Origin: Paramacrobiotus metropolitanus
Taxonomy: Eukaryota > Tardigrada > Eutardigrada > Parachela > Macrobiotidae
Reading direction: 5' to 3'
Assembly: GCF_019649055.1 (NCBI RefSeq)
Contig: NW_026570260.1
Coordinates: 992,001 to 1,056,000, forward strand
Length of the DNA stretch: 64,000 bases
Within the stretch, counting starts at the first letter, position 1. Each line of letters opens with the position of its first letter. Both the position numbers and the translations under genes were made by a program. The notes under the pieces were generated by a model. It had not been told where the DNA came from. It saw only the letters and a list, made by a program, of their open reading frames with translations, and made no database searches. Below, in pieces: positions 50,336 through 62,769 of this stretch.

Positions 50336-50524
50336 GTGGAACTACCGGACGTCGCCCTTGGTCAGCATATGAACCGAGATGTTGCATCAATCCTGGACAA
50401 GCGAGGAATTCCTAACTACAGCGAATCGGACATCTACCGGATGCCTCAGCCTACCGTGAGGGACCCAAATCAGCGGATCCGTGAGTTGGAGGACAAGCTG
50501 GCCTACTACGAAAGTCTCCATTAA
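50336..50524 (+). CDS. Small ORF of the LTR element
   Basis: 62 residues ending RIRELEDKLAYYESLH, a short coiled-coil-like helix. It may be a second piece of the gag-like protein joined by splicing or frameshifting, or a remnant. Confidence 0.35.
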   Translation: MELPDVALGQHMNRDVASILDKRGIPNYSESDIYRMPQPTVRDPNQRIRELEDKLAYYESLH

Positions 50525-50730
50525 CCGGACCTTCTGCTCCCGCTGCCATCATCACCTTTAATAGTACACACCGTACCGTGGCGCCGCACCAGTCCCTTTC
50601 CCCTCCGGACACGCCATGCAAGCACAACCAGTATTTAACCGCATTTAACCATTTTCATTTTCCTTCTTAAATTTCCTTTCTTTTGTATTGTCTTGATGAG
50701 ACAGGTATATCTCATCGCTACCGTGAGGGA

Positions 50731-51174
50731 TGTAACGAGAGTAATCGAATGACCGCCTTGTTTACAGTGTTGTTGGTTTTCCTTACTGTTCATTGGTTGT
50801 TGTTCTCACCGTGTAACTGAGTGATTCATCCTTCTTTTTCTCTACACTTTTACCGGGTAAATGTCTAAGAGAATGGAACACACTTTCATTAGAGAATCCT
50901 CTGAATGGATGCTTGCCACGCTTGCCTAGCTTGTAACCCGCTTGTCCTGCTTGTACGCTTGTTAATTAAATGCCTGAAAACGACGTTGCTTTGTTTGACT
51001 CCTCGGGATGATGCACCCATCATCCCGCTCGTCATTGTCACTGTAAAACCACTTCCGATTCACTGCTGAGCTTACGCCCGGCAGTGCCGACATTTCCATC
51101 AACAGCCGACACAACATCGTGGTACGGTCAACACGCCAACCCACTAGAACGCCGGCACAACCGCCCGCGTTACA
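50731..51174 (+). repeat. Right LTR
   Basis: 444 bases, near-identical to the left LTR. Confidence 0.88.
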
Positions 51175-52314
51175 ATACCAAGCAAAGAGCCTTACGGACA
51201 CGTATATATATAACGTCATAACACAGGCACGTAGTGCCCTAACAGCCATGCACAGAAAAAACATCAAAAGAATCTGATGAGAACAGCAGAAGTTAACACA
51301 TTTTAAGAAAGGAGTTACAGATTAGGTGGTGACGGGGATGGAGGGAGGGAAAGAAAAATTTCTCCAGGCAAAACGGACGAAGTCATGACTGGCGGCTTGT
51401 GGTTAGCCGCTTTATATAGGTGAGTCCAGGTGGCCAGGTATGGGAGAGCGTTTGCTTTTCCTGGCCAGGGGAGGAACGACTGACCAATGCGCGCGCGGTA
51501 GTCAGTGGATAACTCCGCCTTCATATAAAAAGATTTCCCCAAAAAAATCTTAATCATGACACAAAACGCTCTGGTTAAGGTCAGAACGGCAGTCACCAAT
51601 TAATACTTTTTCTACAACGTGCCCGTGACCCGTCTAAGATACAGTAAGATACGGAAGCTAATACTGACGTTGATTTTTGCTGTTTCTTTATGGTAGTTAA
51701 TAGTTTCGATCTGCACGAATCACGATTAATCGGTTAATAACGCTACATGATACCGATCGCCTTCGTTCGCATACAGTTCTAAATTTTCACTACCGACAGT
51801 TTCAACCACTAAATTTTTTTTTAGCAAATTTAGTGGTTGAAACTGAAAACCAGCTGTATAGCATCATTAATTTTGTAAGTAACTGTAATGCAATATGGCT
51901 CGATATTTGCAGAGCGTTACAAGAGCAGTAAACTGCTGTATAAAGTAAATGCCATATGAACGATTGTAGAAAAATAAGAACAAATCTTTCTTCGGGCAAG
52001 TTAATCTTGTTTATTCAATCTTCGGACGAGTTGGATATTCCATCGGAAACCAAAAACATCAAAGTTATTTAAGCAAAACGATAATTTTAATGAGGCCGAG
52101 CAAATGATACTTTACGAAATAAGACATACGAAATAAGACAGAGCAAAATTTGCCTTCGTTGCCCGCAACAAATCTTTTTTCTTCAAATCAGCGAACGTTT
52201 GAATTAAGAGCGCGGTCTACGTACATGCACTCCCTAAATCCTGGTAAATATAGGAGGCTATATCAATTAAAGCACAACATCCTGGCTACAGGAAAACTGA
52301 TTCGAGATCACAGA
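51175..52314. other. Intergenic with small hairpin
   Basis: Spacer after the LTR element. It contains a 47-base hairpin (51798-51844). Short frames lack domain features. Confidence 0.4.
51798..51844. repeat. Perfect short inverted repeat
   Basis: AGTTTCAACCACTAAATTT and its exact reverse complement AAATTTAGTGGTTGAAACT surround a nine-base loop. Confidence 0.85.
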
Positions 52315-54526
52315 TTAGCGGCGCCCGCGGAAGCGTGTCGCCAGCCGCTGTGGATTGCACTGACTGCGAGAAATCTTATAGATCTGATACTTGAAGTCCA
52401 GTCTGCAACAAAGGCACGATATACGTTACGCCAGTCAATCTGCTGTAGCGCGCGTTAACTGCTGTGCATACTTCATGGTGTGACCTTTGTATACCGGTAT
52501 GCACGTGACGTCCTGTCGCCAGATGGCCGTTGATTCCGAAGCATCAGGATCGGCAGTGATGCGGCAGTCGAAGAAGTTGATGTCCTCACGACTTCCCAGC
52601 CCGTCCCAATCTTGTATTACTACCCGAAGGTTGACGCCCTATAATGCGCAACTGATAACGGCTGCCCGGAACACATGCACTCGCCAGTGTTACCACACGT
52701 ATCGTATGTTAAATCGTATCACAGGTATCTTATAATACAGAGATAAAAAACAGGCCGTTTGAACAATTCCTTTTACTGCTCTAGCAAGAACTTACTATAG
52801 GTAGAGGACTGGGAAGCGACTCTGCAACGGTCGACTACGTCATCACTGTCGCATACAGAATGCAATGGTGTGCTATTGCTTACCATAGGCCCACAGATTT
52901 TATTGTCCCTTTTTAAAGATATTCTCAGTTCCTTTCTCCTCTAAAGCTTTCTAGGATATTTTAACAGATCCTATTGAATTTAGAAACCCAAACATGAGGG
53001 GCTAGAAATAGAAGAGAAAAGAAATATGCTAAGAAAACTGACAAAAACCGTAAAAAACGCGCATCTGTCACCATGGCAGCCGCCCTCCCGTGTATGCGAG
53101 AGTGATGACGTCAAACGGTAGGTTACCAGTCCTCCTCACACTATAGTAAGTACTTGGCTCTAGTCAACCAGTACCGGGTGCAGTTTGATTTTGCCGGGGA
53201 GATGTTTCGGCCAGTTGGCCGGAGAGTGCAGGAAGGGGTTACAATCTTCCTTTTTTTTATTACTCGTACAGTACTTGGGTAAGTTTAATAATTACGCAAT
53301 GACGGCAACGCATTTTGATCCGAAGTAAAACTCAGCGCTCTACAATAAGTATTTGAAGTAAGTTTTCTAAGTATTTGAATCCTAACGTCATCTAATATAT
53401 ATTAATACTGCATCCTGTCAGCGCCTCGGTCAAATACTCCTATACAAAATTTCAGTTAATATTCGTTTTGTATAAGTATTTCCGCGCAAATATAACCTAC
53501 ACGATAGCGGTCGCCGCACAATTCGCGCGTAATATTGCCCTCCGATGGGTGAATGGTCGGGATGATGTTGTTGGCCCACTTCTCGCCGATCTTCGGCCAG
53601 CTGTAAGGAACGGGGATCGCGGGAAAGGGTGCGTCTGGGTTCTCACTGTCCGACGAAACATTTGCGGTACAAATACAAATGGCGACGACAATGAATGTGG
53701 GGAATATGGCGGCTTACAAGTCAATCATGCCGCGTATCCAGGTGTCGCATGCCGACAGCCAGTCACATTTCTTCCCGTCCATCCGCACACCGTCGGGGTT
53801 ATGAAACTTGGTCAGCAAAATGTCCACACGGAGGTAGGCGTTGTTGCTGTCGAAACGGTTGCTGCGTTGCGAGCCGAAATCTGCAGGCATTCAGAACGCA
53901 GAACGTCCATATTAATAACACTGATCAAATGGTTATATCTGTACGTGGGCTCTGTAGTACCGGCTTGATTCAGAAAAAGTTTTGAAATTTGGCGATGGAA
54001 AGTTAGAAACCAAAGTAGCCTTAAAAAGTCAATATAATTAAGAAATATAATTTCTACGGGTTTATGAAACAACGAAAAACACGCCTCCATTCGCGCCATG
54101 CAGATTAACGCGATTCAGTGCAAAATTGTAAGTTTCAAGCAGCACTTTAAACTACGTAAGTATAAGAGTATAAGAAGTAAGTACATAAAAAATTATGCAG
54201 TAAAATTTTTATTATGTCAACCCAAAATAGTTAATTTTTTAATTTGATGCACATAAGAAAGCGGAGTAAATCGCTAATTAAATACTCGATAAAGTCCATG
54301 TCTTCAAAAGTTAAAAAATATACTATTCTTCTCTTCATTCTACTGACCGTCCCTTTCGCTGGATGAAACCCATCGGTCGCGATCACGTTGTGCTGCAACC
54401 AGGGCCACCTAATACAGAAACAGCCGTACGCATTAGATAGTGTACTACCGTAGTACTGTATATTTGGTGCGTTTCTGAATTCAGAATGCCTACCGCACAA
54501 CTGGTAATAAAGAGTACCACCTTCAT
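52315..54526 (-). CDS. Secreted Cys-containing paralogue gamma (C2/MNNL-like?)
   Basis: Exon 1 (54526-54494, 33 bases) encodes MKVVLFITSCA, a signal-peptide start. Further exons read FDSNNAYLRVDILLTKFHNP and CDWLSACDTW (ending 53718), then FWPKIGEKWANNIIPTIHPS to RELCGDRYR, then VNLRVVIQDWDGLGSREDIN with FFDCRITADPDASESTAIWR, and a last exon LDFKYQIYKISRSQCNP to the stop at 52315. Cysteine order and exon breaks match the genes at 55339 and 58791. A probable extra exon between exon 1 and the exon ending 53718 is unresolved. The pattern recalls the N-terminal C2-like domain of Notch ligands but no DSL or EGF follows; that likeness is weak. Confidence 0.6.
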
Positions 54527-55338
54527 CGTAACTTGTTTACAAAATTAATATTGTATCGGCTGTGCAATCAATATCCACGAGCCTAAATTACCCCGGTGCA
54601 GTACTGTATTCCGAACGAGATCGGCAAATAAAAAACTGGGCTTGGTAATGTTATAAAGTTATAAACAAAGCATTACAGTAGTCTGCACAGCCTGCGGGTA
54701 CATATGCATTATGCACGCCTTCGTTTCCAGCTAGCGCAAACGTTGTTGATTAGTTGTCCAGATTATTACTCCAGCGAACAAAATTAATACGGGTTTTATT
54801 AGAAAAGCTGAACTATGGTCAAGAAATGCGGTGCCTCTGCCAGGCGTACCCAGTAAAGCGCCTACTTTGATTCCGGAGCTAATGGTTGGTTGAAAACCAC
54901 ACGCATTGGGTGGGCGCAATAAATACGAGTTCGTGATTACTGTCGTCGTCTTTGCGGGAAATTTTACTGGATCATGGGCCATGACATACTCGCTGGCAAT
55001 ACAGTGGCTTGGTTATTGTTCGTATTATACTTTTGCCATCATTATTAATTTTCAAGGATGGACAAACCCCGCTTGCTGCGTGCATAATATTGATGCATAT
55101 TCGATTCTTATTTGCATATTTTTTGTACGAATCACAAACGTTATATAATTCTATAAGCAAGACATAAATCACAATCGACGTCGCATATGAATTGTACATG
55201 CAGCATCGGTACGTTAAACAACCAGTTGTCTGCCGTAGACAAAAGCCGGTTCAAATCAAAACCAAGCCGAAAATCACATCGCTCAATAAATCTCTATTGT
55301 ATTAATTTTATAACTACAGCTGATTGCCAAAGGGTAGT
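54527..55338. other. Spacer between paralogues gamma and beta
   Basis: About 0.8 kb, AT-rich. No feature supported. Confidence 0.4.
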
Positions 55339-57763
55339 CTAATGGCGCCGTTTGGTGGTGGTTCCACCCAGGGCTCCTGAGTTGGGATCGCAGCGGCTGC
55401 GAGGAATGACGAAAACCTTGTAGCGGAAGGTCAACCTGTAAAGGAGAATATTGTAATGGATGCCGCGTGCGGTATCCGCCCATGGTCAATATTAAGCAAT
55501 GAGCTAATGGCACCCACTTCATCTTATCGCCCTGCTTCTTTGCCGTGCACACGCCGTCGTGCCACATGGCGAAGGTCTCGCTGCTGTCCGGCTCCCGAGT
55601 GATGCTGCAGTCAAAGTTATTGATGATGTCATTGGAGGAAAGGCCGTCCTTGTCCTCAACCAGCACGCGCAGGGTAGCATCCTGTAAGAAAATTACTGTA
55701 CAGACTCTGTACTGCAATGTGCACCTATATATGCAGTACTAACAGTTTCGTCTAACTTAAAATATGCCGGCTAAAATCTATTGAAAATTAAATAGTAATA
55801 TAGTATTTCAATAAAATATGCAGGTTCCGTAAACGGTGCTATCATAATTGTAGGCTTAATTGTAACTGTTAGGTGAACCTGAATATTTTGTAGATTTAAT
55901 TTCCTAAGCTTCTTTCCTATTATGTTACGTACGATGTTTAATTAGTCGTTAATAAATAAAGAGCAAAATGTTTTACGAGGAACGCAAAAATAAGGAGCAA
56001 AACGTGCATACACGATAGGGAACACCACAGACGTCGCGGGTGACGGTTCCGTTGCGGATGTCTGGGCTGTTGCTGTCGTCGACGTGGAAGACGGTCGGCC
56101 AGTACTTGGAGTCGCGGGCACCGGGGAACTCAGCGTTGGGGCGTTCACTACATAACGGTGAATCGTGGTAGTCAGATAATACATTTTTTGTACTTTTATG
56201 GTAGTTCCTATGTACACGTCCGTATGTTAAAAAGCGCCGGACAGTGCGAACACTTACGTATCGAGGTAGACCTTGAAGACGGGATCGCATTGTCCGAAGG
56301 TGTCGCACTTGCTGCCGTCAATAGTGAGGCCCTTGTCGTTGGTCAGCTTCTTCAGCTCGGCAATGATGCGGACATATGCCTCATTGCGGTCAAAACGATC
56401 GCGATCGTTGTTGCTGCCGTGACCAGAGCCCCAGCGGGAAGTGGTGCGGTCCCAATAAGATCCCGATCCTTAAATACAAATATGCTATACAACTCGCTTT
56501 TTCTGTCGAGAGATCACGAAAAACTGCGCCGAGAATACCCATATAACCCACTAACAGCGGAAGGAAACCTAACCGGTTTCATTATAATATTATAAATATC
56601 GACTGTAAAGGCAGTAACTGCCAGCTCTACACATAACTTAAATCGTCCTTTTGATCATTACTCGGCCTTTCTTGACGGTTATTTGCAGTCATGCATCTAC
56701 TTAACGGATCGTAGTTTGTATTTTTGGAAAATGTTATTCTTCAAATTTTTCTGGCGACAACCTTCACTAACCTGATCCACTGGATCCCCAACGGTCCGTA
56801 GTATCTCGGTAGCCCCAGCGGTCGGTCGTGGCGCGATTTCCCCAGCGATCAGTGGCATCCCGCCCCGAGGACCAGGTGACGTAGGGGCTGCGGGTGGTGC
56901 CTCCAATTGCGTCTCCCCATCGGTCGGTTTGGTAGCTGGGCCGGCGGCTGCTGTAATCGTATCGGTCATAGCGGTCGCTGTCGTAGGGCGACTGCGTGGT
57001 GAAGCGATCCAAGTATGAGGAGCGCGTGGAGTCCCGTTCCCAGCTGTAGGTGAAGCGGTGCGAGCCGGGTCGTTCGGTGGCGCTGCCCCATCGGTCGTTG
57101 TCGCGGTCGTAGCTGCTGCCGGAGGAGCCCCAGCGCGAAGAGTCCCGGTCACGGCCGGACAGGTAGCCATAGTCTTCGGTGGTGGTACGCCGGTTCCATG
57201 ACGGCGATTCCACGTTGCTGATGCGCTCCGAGGCAGCGCAGTAGACCTGTGCGGTGCAGATCAGATCAACTGATAAACTGCATGTAGTAAGTGATCGTTA
57301 TGTAACCGTTATACAGTATACCGGTATGCGTTAAACCTTAAACAATATACGTATACGTTACCGTAGCATATATACTATTTTCAAATTTTTGAACTTATTA
57401 GCAAGGCATCGAGCGTCATAAACAAGTCACCACATGGGCAGGTAATTCGAAAGATTTCCAATAATCATGCAATTAAGGCTCCCAGATGCAGCTGAATAAG
57501 TACGGTGAACAAGATAAAAATAATCATTAAACCAAACGTATTATCAAGAAATAAAACATTCAATTTTAGAAACATTGAAAGCTTTTCTGGTTTGAAATAC
57601 TGAAAGCAACTGGAGAACACTTTATGCAGAACATTAAATCCGAAATATGTATGCTTCATGCGAAGAATAATTATTAACAAATGAAATGCAGCATACTGCA
57701 TACATGGCCACTGTGGTGGGTTTAACTTACCATAAAGGTCAAGAGGAAAGCAGCCTTAAACAT
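55339..57763 (-). CDS. Secreted Cys-containing paralogue beta with RWG repeats
   Basis: Six exons all in phase: 57763-57731, 57246-56772, 56468-56258, 56147-56012, 55681-55518 and 55435-55339. Exon 1 plus the start of exon 2 give a signal peptide (MFKAAFLLTFMVYCAASE). Exon 2 is low-complexity, rich in Arg, Asp, Ser, Thr, Tyr and Trp, with six [S/D]RWG units; a seventh is in exon 3. The conserved domain follows: AYVRIIAELKKLTNDKGLTI, CDTFGQCDPVFKVYLD, KYWPTVFHVDDSNSP, LRVLVEDKDGLSSNDIINNF, FDC, and the end LTFRYKVFVIPRSRCDPN. No membrane segment. Secreted; function unknown. Confidence 0.75.
56772..57246 (-). repeat. RWG-repeat exon of paralogue beta
   Basis: This exon and the start of the next encode seven [S/D]RWG units, six of them here: SSRWGSS, NDRWGSA, TDRWGDA, TDRWGNR, TDRWGYR and TDRWGSS, spaced by Arg/Asp/Ser/Thr/Tyr-rich sequence. 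No equivalent exon is visible in the sister gene alpha, whose second exon goes straight into the conserved domain. Confidence 0.85.
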
Positions 57764-58790
57764 TGTGGGTTTCTGCCGGCGTGCAGCGAATTGGAAGTGA
57801 CTTGCAGCCGGTGCCGACGAAGACTAACTGAAATAATGCTACGTATCCAGCCGAATAAAGCTATCTTTCACTTGGCAGACGAATTAGCAACCATGCAGTG
57901 GGTACGGGTTTTCAAGATGTCGATTGATCAACAAAGTGGACTCTGCCTGGCGGAAGTGCATAGCTTAATCTGAGATCTGGCCGGCAGATTTTTCGCCGCC
58001 GTCAATTAATGTAATTATGCCATGAACGGGTCCGACCAGGATGAGTCGCATTCGACGAAAATCACAGAATTAACATGTCGAAGAAATAAAACAAAGTACG
58101 CAGCATTTTTGGCAGTTGCCCGTTATATTACTCAATTTTTTTTATCAACAACGCTGTTTTAAAAAATTAACGTTCTTTGAAATTGTTGGAGAACGTGATG
58201 GAAAAACCATCTTACGCGTGGCACCTGATGGAGAAGGAAACTGTCCCCACGATAGAAAATGGGCAAGCCCTGAATGATAGAATCTGCCGGTTTTCTTAGC
58301 ATTTTGATAATGGAAAAAATTCTTGGCAAATATCAACAAGTCAGCACGCGGAAAAAGTAGGTGTATCGCGATTTCGCACCGGTTGCTAATTTCATTCCAT
58401 TATTTCAGATATTTTGACGAAATGCCTGTATGCACAGACGACTCGATTAATTGTTCCCGGTGAAAAGTGGAGCTATGCATTGTTTTTTTTACAGTATTTG
58501 AGTCTTGAGATTTGCTGATTAGCCAGTGCGGCTGTCTACGAATTTCCGTGTTCAATGTGTACGAGTGCAACATTTAAGGATTTAAGGATTCAAAATGCCC
58601 TTCAAATCGATCAAAAAACAGTTGTAATTGACGTGAACCGTACGGATTTTAAAGGTTTACTTGTATACGCTACGGGTTCTCGTAAGTGCGTAAGTGGACA
58701 ACATCACATTATTTGTAGAGCAAATTCTAAAGCGCAGTTTCGCCACCCGCAGGGCGGCAGCATGGTAGTGTTGAGGAAGCTCCAATAATT
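57764..58790. other. Spacer between paralogues beta and alpha
   Basis: 1 kb. Short frames at 57686-57973 and 58555-58788 on the plus strand overlap or abut the minus-strand genes and lack domain features. Confidence 0.4.
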
Positions 58791-61700
58791 TTATCCCGAT
58801 TGCGGTGGGGGCGTGGGACGGCACTGTTCAGGTGGGATGGTGAAGACACGGTAGCGATAAAACAACCTAAAAGCAGACGAGAATGATCGTGGTATGTGAG
58901 AGCAACATGATCCGCAAGGGGGTGAAAACACAAAATCGTACTTGATCTTGCCGGGTTGTGTTGTACCCTGACAGGGCTCCCCTTTCGACCACTGAGCTGA
59001 AGCCTCATCCGCTGCCGGTGTCGGCGAAAAAATGCAGTCGAAGTCACTGATATGGTCATCCGTCAGGCGCAGAAATGAATCGTCTACAGAGTAAATCATA
59101 ATAGATACATACATAATATTTATTTTATTAAACCACTGTAAAACACTACATAAATACACAGTTTACCACATACGCATTTTTTGTGCAGAAGAAATTAAGT
59201 ACAGTAATCGCACTGGTTGCTGGCTGAACCCAACTAGACACTTCGTATTACATTTGTATAATCAGATCATGGTATACGAATTGTACTGCAGTGGGACATT
59301 TTAGTTCTATACTTACCGTCTTTGACATATGCCCGAAGATTAGCTTTCTGCAAAACAAATGACATGGTTTTAATTAATAAGTTTTCAATTTCACTCCAAA
59401 TATTTTCTACAGCGATACATATGGTGCAACTAAACAACGGATAGCATTGCCGTTACAAAGGAGAAGGAGCAGTAAATGCATCACCGAGAACGGTTGTCCA
59501 CAAATGTCCACGGATACCTACAACATTCAAGAAATTTCCATTAGCTAGCGAAAGCACTATATGGACAGTCCAGCAGCGAGTTAACACGTTTACCGTTAGT
59601 ACAAAGTACATATAGTGCAGTACTCAGTTTCATTGAATTCCATAGGTGTTTTCGTTTGCATGCAAATAGGTAATCAGATTTGACTTGCAATTGGAAGTCA
59701 GTATGTTCGAAATATCTGACATCGTCATGTGCGCGCCACAATGGACACAATTAATAGACTCGTACTAAGGCTAATCTCGTATTACCGGCGCGAAATACAA
59801 ACCCCGAAATACTGGGGTTTTTCAGCCATGAGCCGTAAATATAGCAATATTAAAACAAATGTTTTGACGGAATCAACGCTTTTTACTTATCGCAAAAACA
59901 TGTACAGAAAGCAAAAGAAAGCCTAGCCAACATTTACAATGACTAGAGTAGACGATGCCGCTCGAAACCGTTTAGAGAGGGAGTTGAAATTTCAAGTCAA
60001 TTCCGTGATATATGCGTTGTGCGTTATTACTGTTAGCTGGGCAGAAGGCAAAACAACTGCACCCGCGCATATCTAAGCATGTTGTTGCTGTTACGTAAGA
60101 CCAGGTGTCGGCTGTGAGCGGTTAATTCGGATGCCGGAAATGTCGGCGTTGTGTTGTGCATGAGCGCCCCCACTCTGACGCGGCCAGGTACTGTATATGA
60201 ATATGACGCTGACTCTCTTGTAAACTACAACGGCCGTGGTAATAAGGTATAGAGAAGGGTAAATTTCTGTGGCTTCGTTTTTGCCCCGGCTTAACTGACC
60301 GTTCACGCCCTTGTTGTTGTTTGGTGATATGCCTGTACTGGGATAAAATAAGGTACTCTCAGCCATCAGCTGTCAAGTGACAACTATCTGTACGAATGTA
60401 ACATTTGCTTACTTACAATTGTTAGGCATGCTGCAAATTTAAACGTGGTAGTTAAAAGTCGCCGGCACTTTTATTCTTCCACACAACACTGGTATAAAAA
60501 TATGAAAATTTTAAAATCTTTGTGAAATTTCTAACCATTTGCAGTCATCGTGGGGACTTCTTTGAAGACGGGCACACCGCGCACACGTCATGCCTAATCT
60601 GCGTAACTCGATGATGGGTACCGAGCCACATGCCACACCTTTCGTAATACTATTGATTCTTGGGTGCAGGCGATCAACCGCGACACTACAATTATCATAA
60701 TATGCTATCATAATTATTACAATAAGCAGCAGCGCTGCTGCCCAATGCGCTCTACCGTTCTTCCCTTTTTAAATGGAACAGATAGCTGCAAAGCAGGAAA
60801 AAATAAAGGATGAAGGCAGTTAAGTAAACTGTTCCCCTTCGATATTACGCTTATTCAATTGCGAAAGCTACTCTAAACATTATTTACCCTATCGCGCTCC
60901 CATTTATAAGTGCCAGTATTCCAAGTGATGGCACGTGTACACTGAACACAGCGCGATTACTTGCATTATTGTCATCAGTGACTTAAAAAAAGAAATACCG
61001 GTAACCGGAATTTTTTAACTGAAATAGCCTAGCACAATGAAAAGTTGTACTGGAGGACATAAATTAAAATTTGTCCGATAAAAGCCGGCATGACAACAAA
61101 TGCATTCCGGTTCGCAATATGAAAAATTTAACGACGCAGAATCAGAGTGATTGCGAAGTTAAACATATGATTGATTTATAGTAAATTACGCTACCGACCA
61201 TCGTTTTAGACCTGAATTTTTTGTCAGAGTTGGGGATATTCATTTTCGCTGGTTCAGAATTTCAGATATGAATCTGCAGCAGTGTACACACTATTGCATG
61301 ATAGTCGGTAAATCCTCTCTATACTGCGACTCTGGTGCAAATAATGCAAATGAAAGGTCATGACCTCGTTGATTTCAACAGTAGGCGACTTGTTGCGTGG
61401 AGGGTAAGCGAGCAGATTCAGCATTTACCATAATCCTGCTTACCCGACCGCTTAATCAGACCTCAATCCTTTTTCCCCGGGGAAAAAACAAGCCGGCTTT
61501 ATAACCGAACATCCCACTCTAATATTACTGTATCACCGATAAAAGTGTGCTGTGTCAGTATCGTATTGCAGTGATACCATTACGTCTGCGGTTATAACGG
61601 AGATTATTAATAGATCAAGTCTATTCCGTTATACGTACATTTTTATTAATCACTGGCTCGTTCTGGTCGACGGCGGAGAAGATTTTGGTGTACTGCGAAA

Positions 61701-62769
61701 TGTAGCGTGGTCCCGGAAACGCCGACATCGGCCTTTCACTGCAATATCACATGTTAAGATCACCCACTCGATCCTTAACTTATCGCTTCTCATCAACTAC
61801 AATTACATAATTGATCCCGTTACGGAACATTACAGTACTGTATATATTATTTGTCTGCGTTCAGTTCATTATCCATAAAAACCCGGCTACAATTATTTTT
61901 GATACAATCAGAAAACACAATTAATGGTATTTAATTTATTTAATACTAGAGTCCATTCTTATAAGTAATGAGCAATTAAGAAAATGTCAATAAACCGAAT
62001 CATGCGGAATGGTACCAACTATGAAAACGGCAGATTTAAAAACATAGCTCTGATATCTAATACTCGTATCGTTGAATAATTTGATTATTATATGCAGCTC
62101 TCAAAAACGGCAGAAAGTGGATTGGTTTATGCAGCCATGATGACTTACGTGTCAAGGAAAACCTTGATGACTGCGGTCAGTGGTGAAAACAAGGGGATTA
62201 GTCTTGCCAAAGAGCGTGTGATGTCGGCGTAATACATGTATAGGGCAGGCAATATATGTTGTAACATGACCTTTGGCATGCGGCTGACCTACCTGGATCG
62301 CAAACTCCCAGGCGGTCGCAGGGTTTTCCGTCGTGCCGCACGCCTAGGGGATTCTGCAGCTGCAGCAGATCCGCCTGGACGCGGTAATAGCCCGCTGGTG
62401 CATCACCGGAAATGCCGCAGATGACGCTGCCTACCACCTGTAAATTAGGAAACAACGCAACTCCCGGGGCAGAATAAAACTCCGAAATCTATCCAGTGAT
62501 GTATTACATACTGTTTAATACTCGAACATTCGCAATTTAAGTATGCAGAAAAATTTATCAGTTTACTCGTTTTTATGACGGTTTAAAATAATATCGTGTA
62601 CAACACAGATATTTATTTATTAAAAATCTCTGTGAAATTACGATGCAATATAAATAGGAAATCAATTCAACCGATAGAGCAGTACCAAATTTATTAATTC
62701 TGGATCCAAAATTTATTTAATTACAGCCGTAGAACATACCGCCAAGAGTCCCAAAACAAATTTTTGCAT
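58791..62769 (-). CDS. Secreted Cys-containing paralogue alpha
   Basis: Exon 1 (62769-62740, 30 bases) joins exon 2 (62437-62293) in phase to give the signal peptide MQKFVLGLLAVVGSVICG and then YYRVQADLLQLQNPLGVRHD with CDRLGVCDP. Later exons: 60685-60622 (VAVDRLHPRINSITKGVACG), 59347-59317 (KANLRAYVKD), 59093 to about 58950 (DDSFLRLTDDHISDFDC, ending GKIK), and the last exon, from about 58873 (LFYRYRVFTIPPEQCRP). The final intron has the same phase and position as in paralogue beta. One exon between 62293 and 60685 is needed to restore phase and was not found. Here LRxxVxD is split by an extra intron. Confidence 0.65.

Larger units (their letters stand above)
48766..51174 (+). mobile_element. 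LTR retroelement lacking pol
   Basis: Two direct LTRs, 48766-49200 and 50731-51174, start TGTAACGAGAG, end CCGCGTTACA, and differ by one nine-base gap and a few bases, so insertion is recent. They are flanked by ATAC on both sides (48762-48765 and 51175-51178). TGGCGCTCCTGGG directly after the left LTR is a plausible tRNA primer-binding site, and GTGAGGGA precedes the right LTR like a polypurine tract. The interior of about 1.5 kb has one gag-like frame and no protease, reverse transcriptase or integrase, so it is non-autonomous. Confidence 0.88.
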
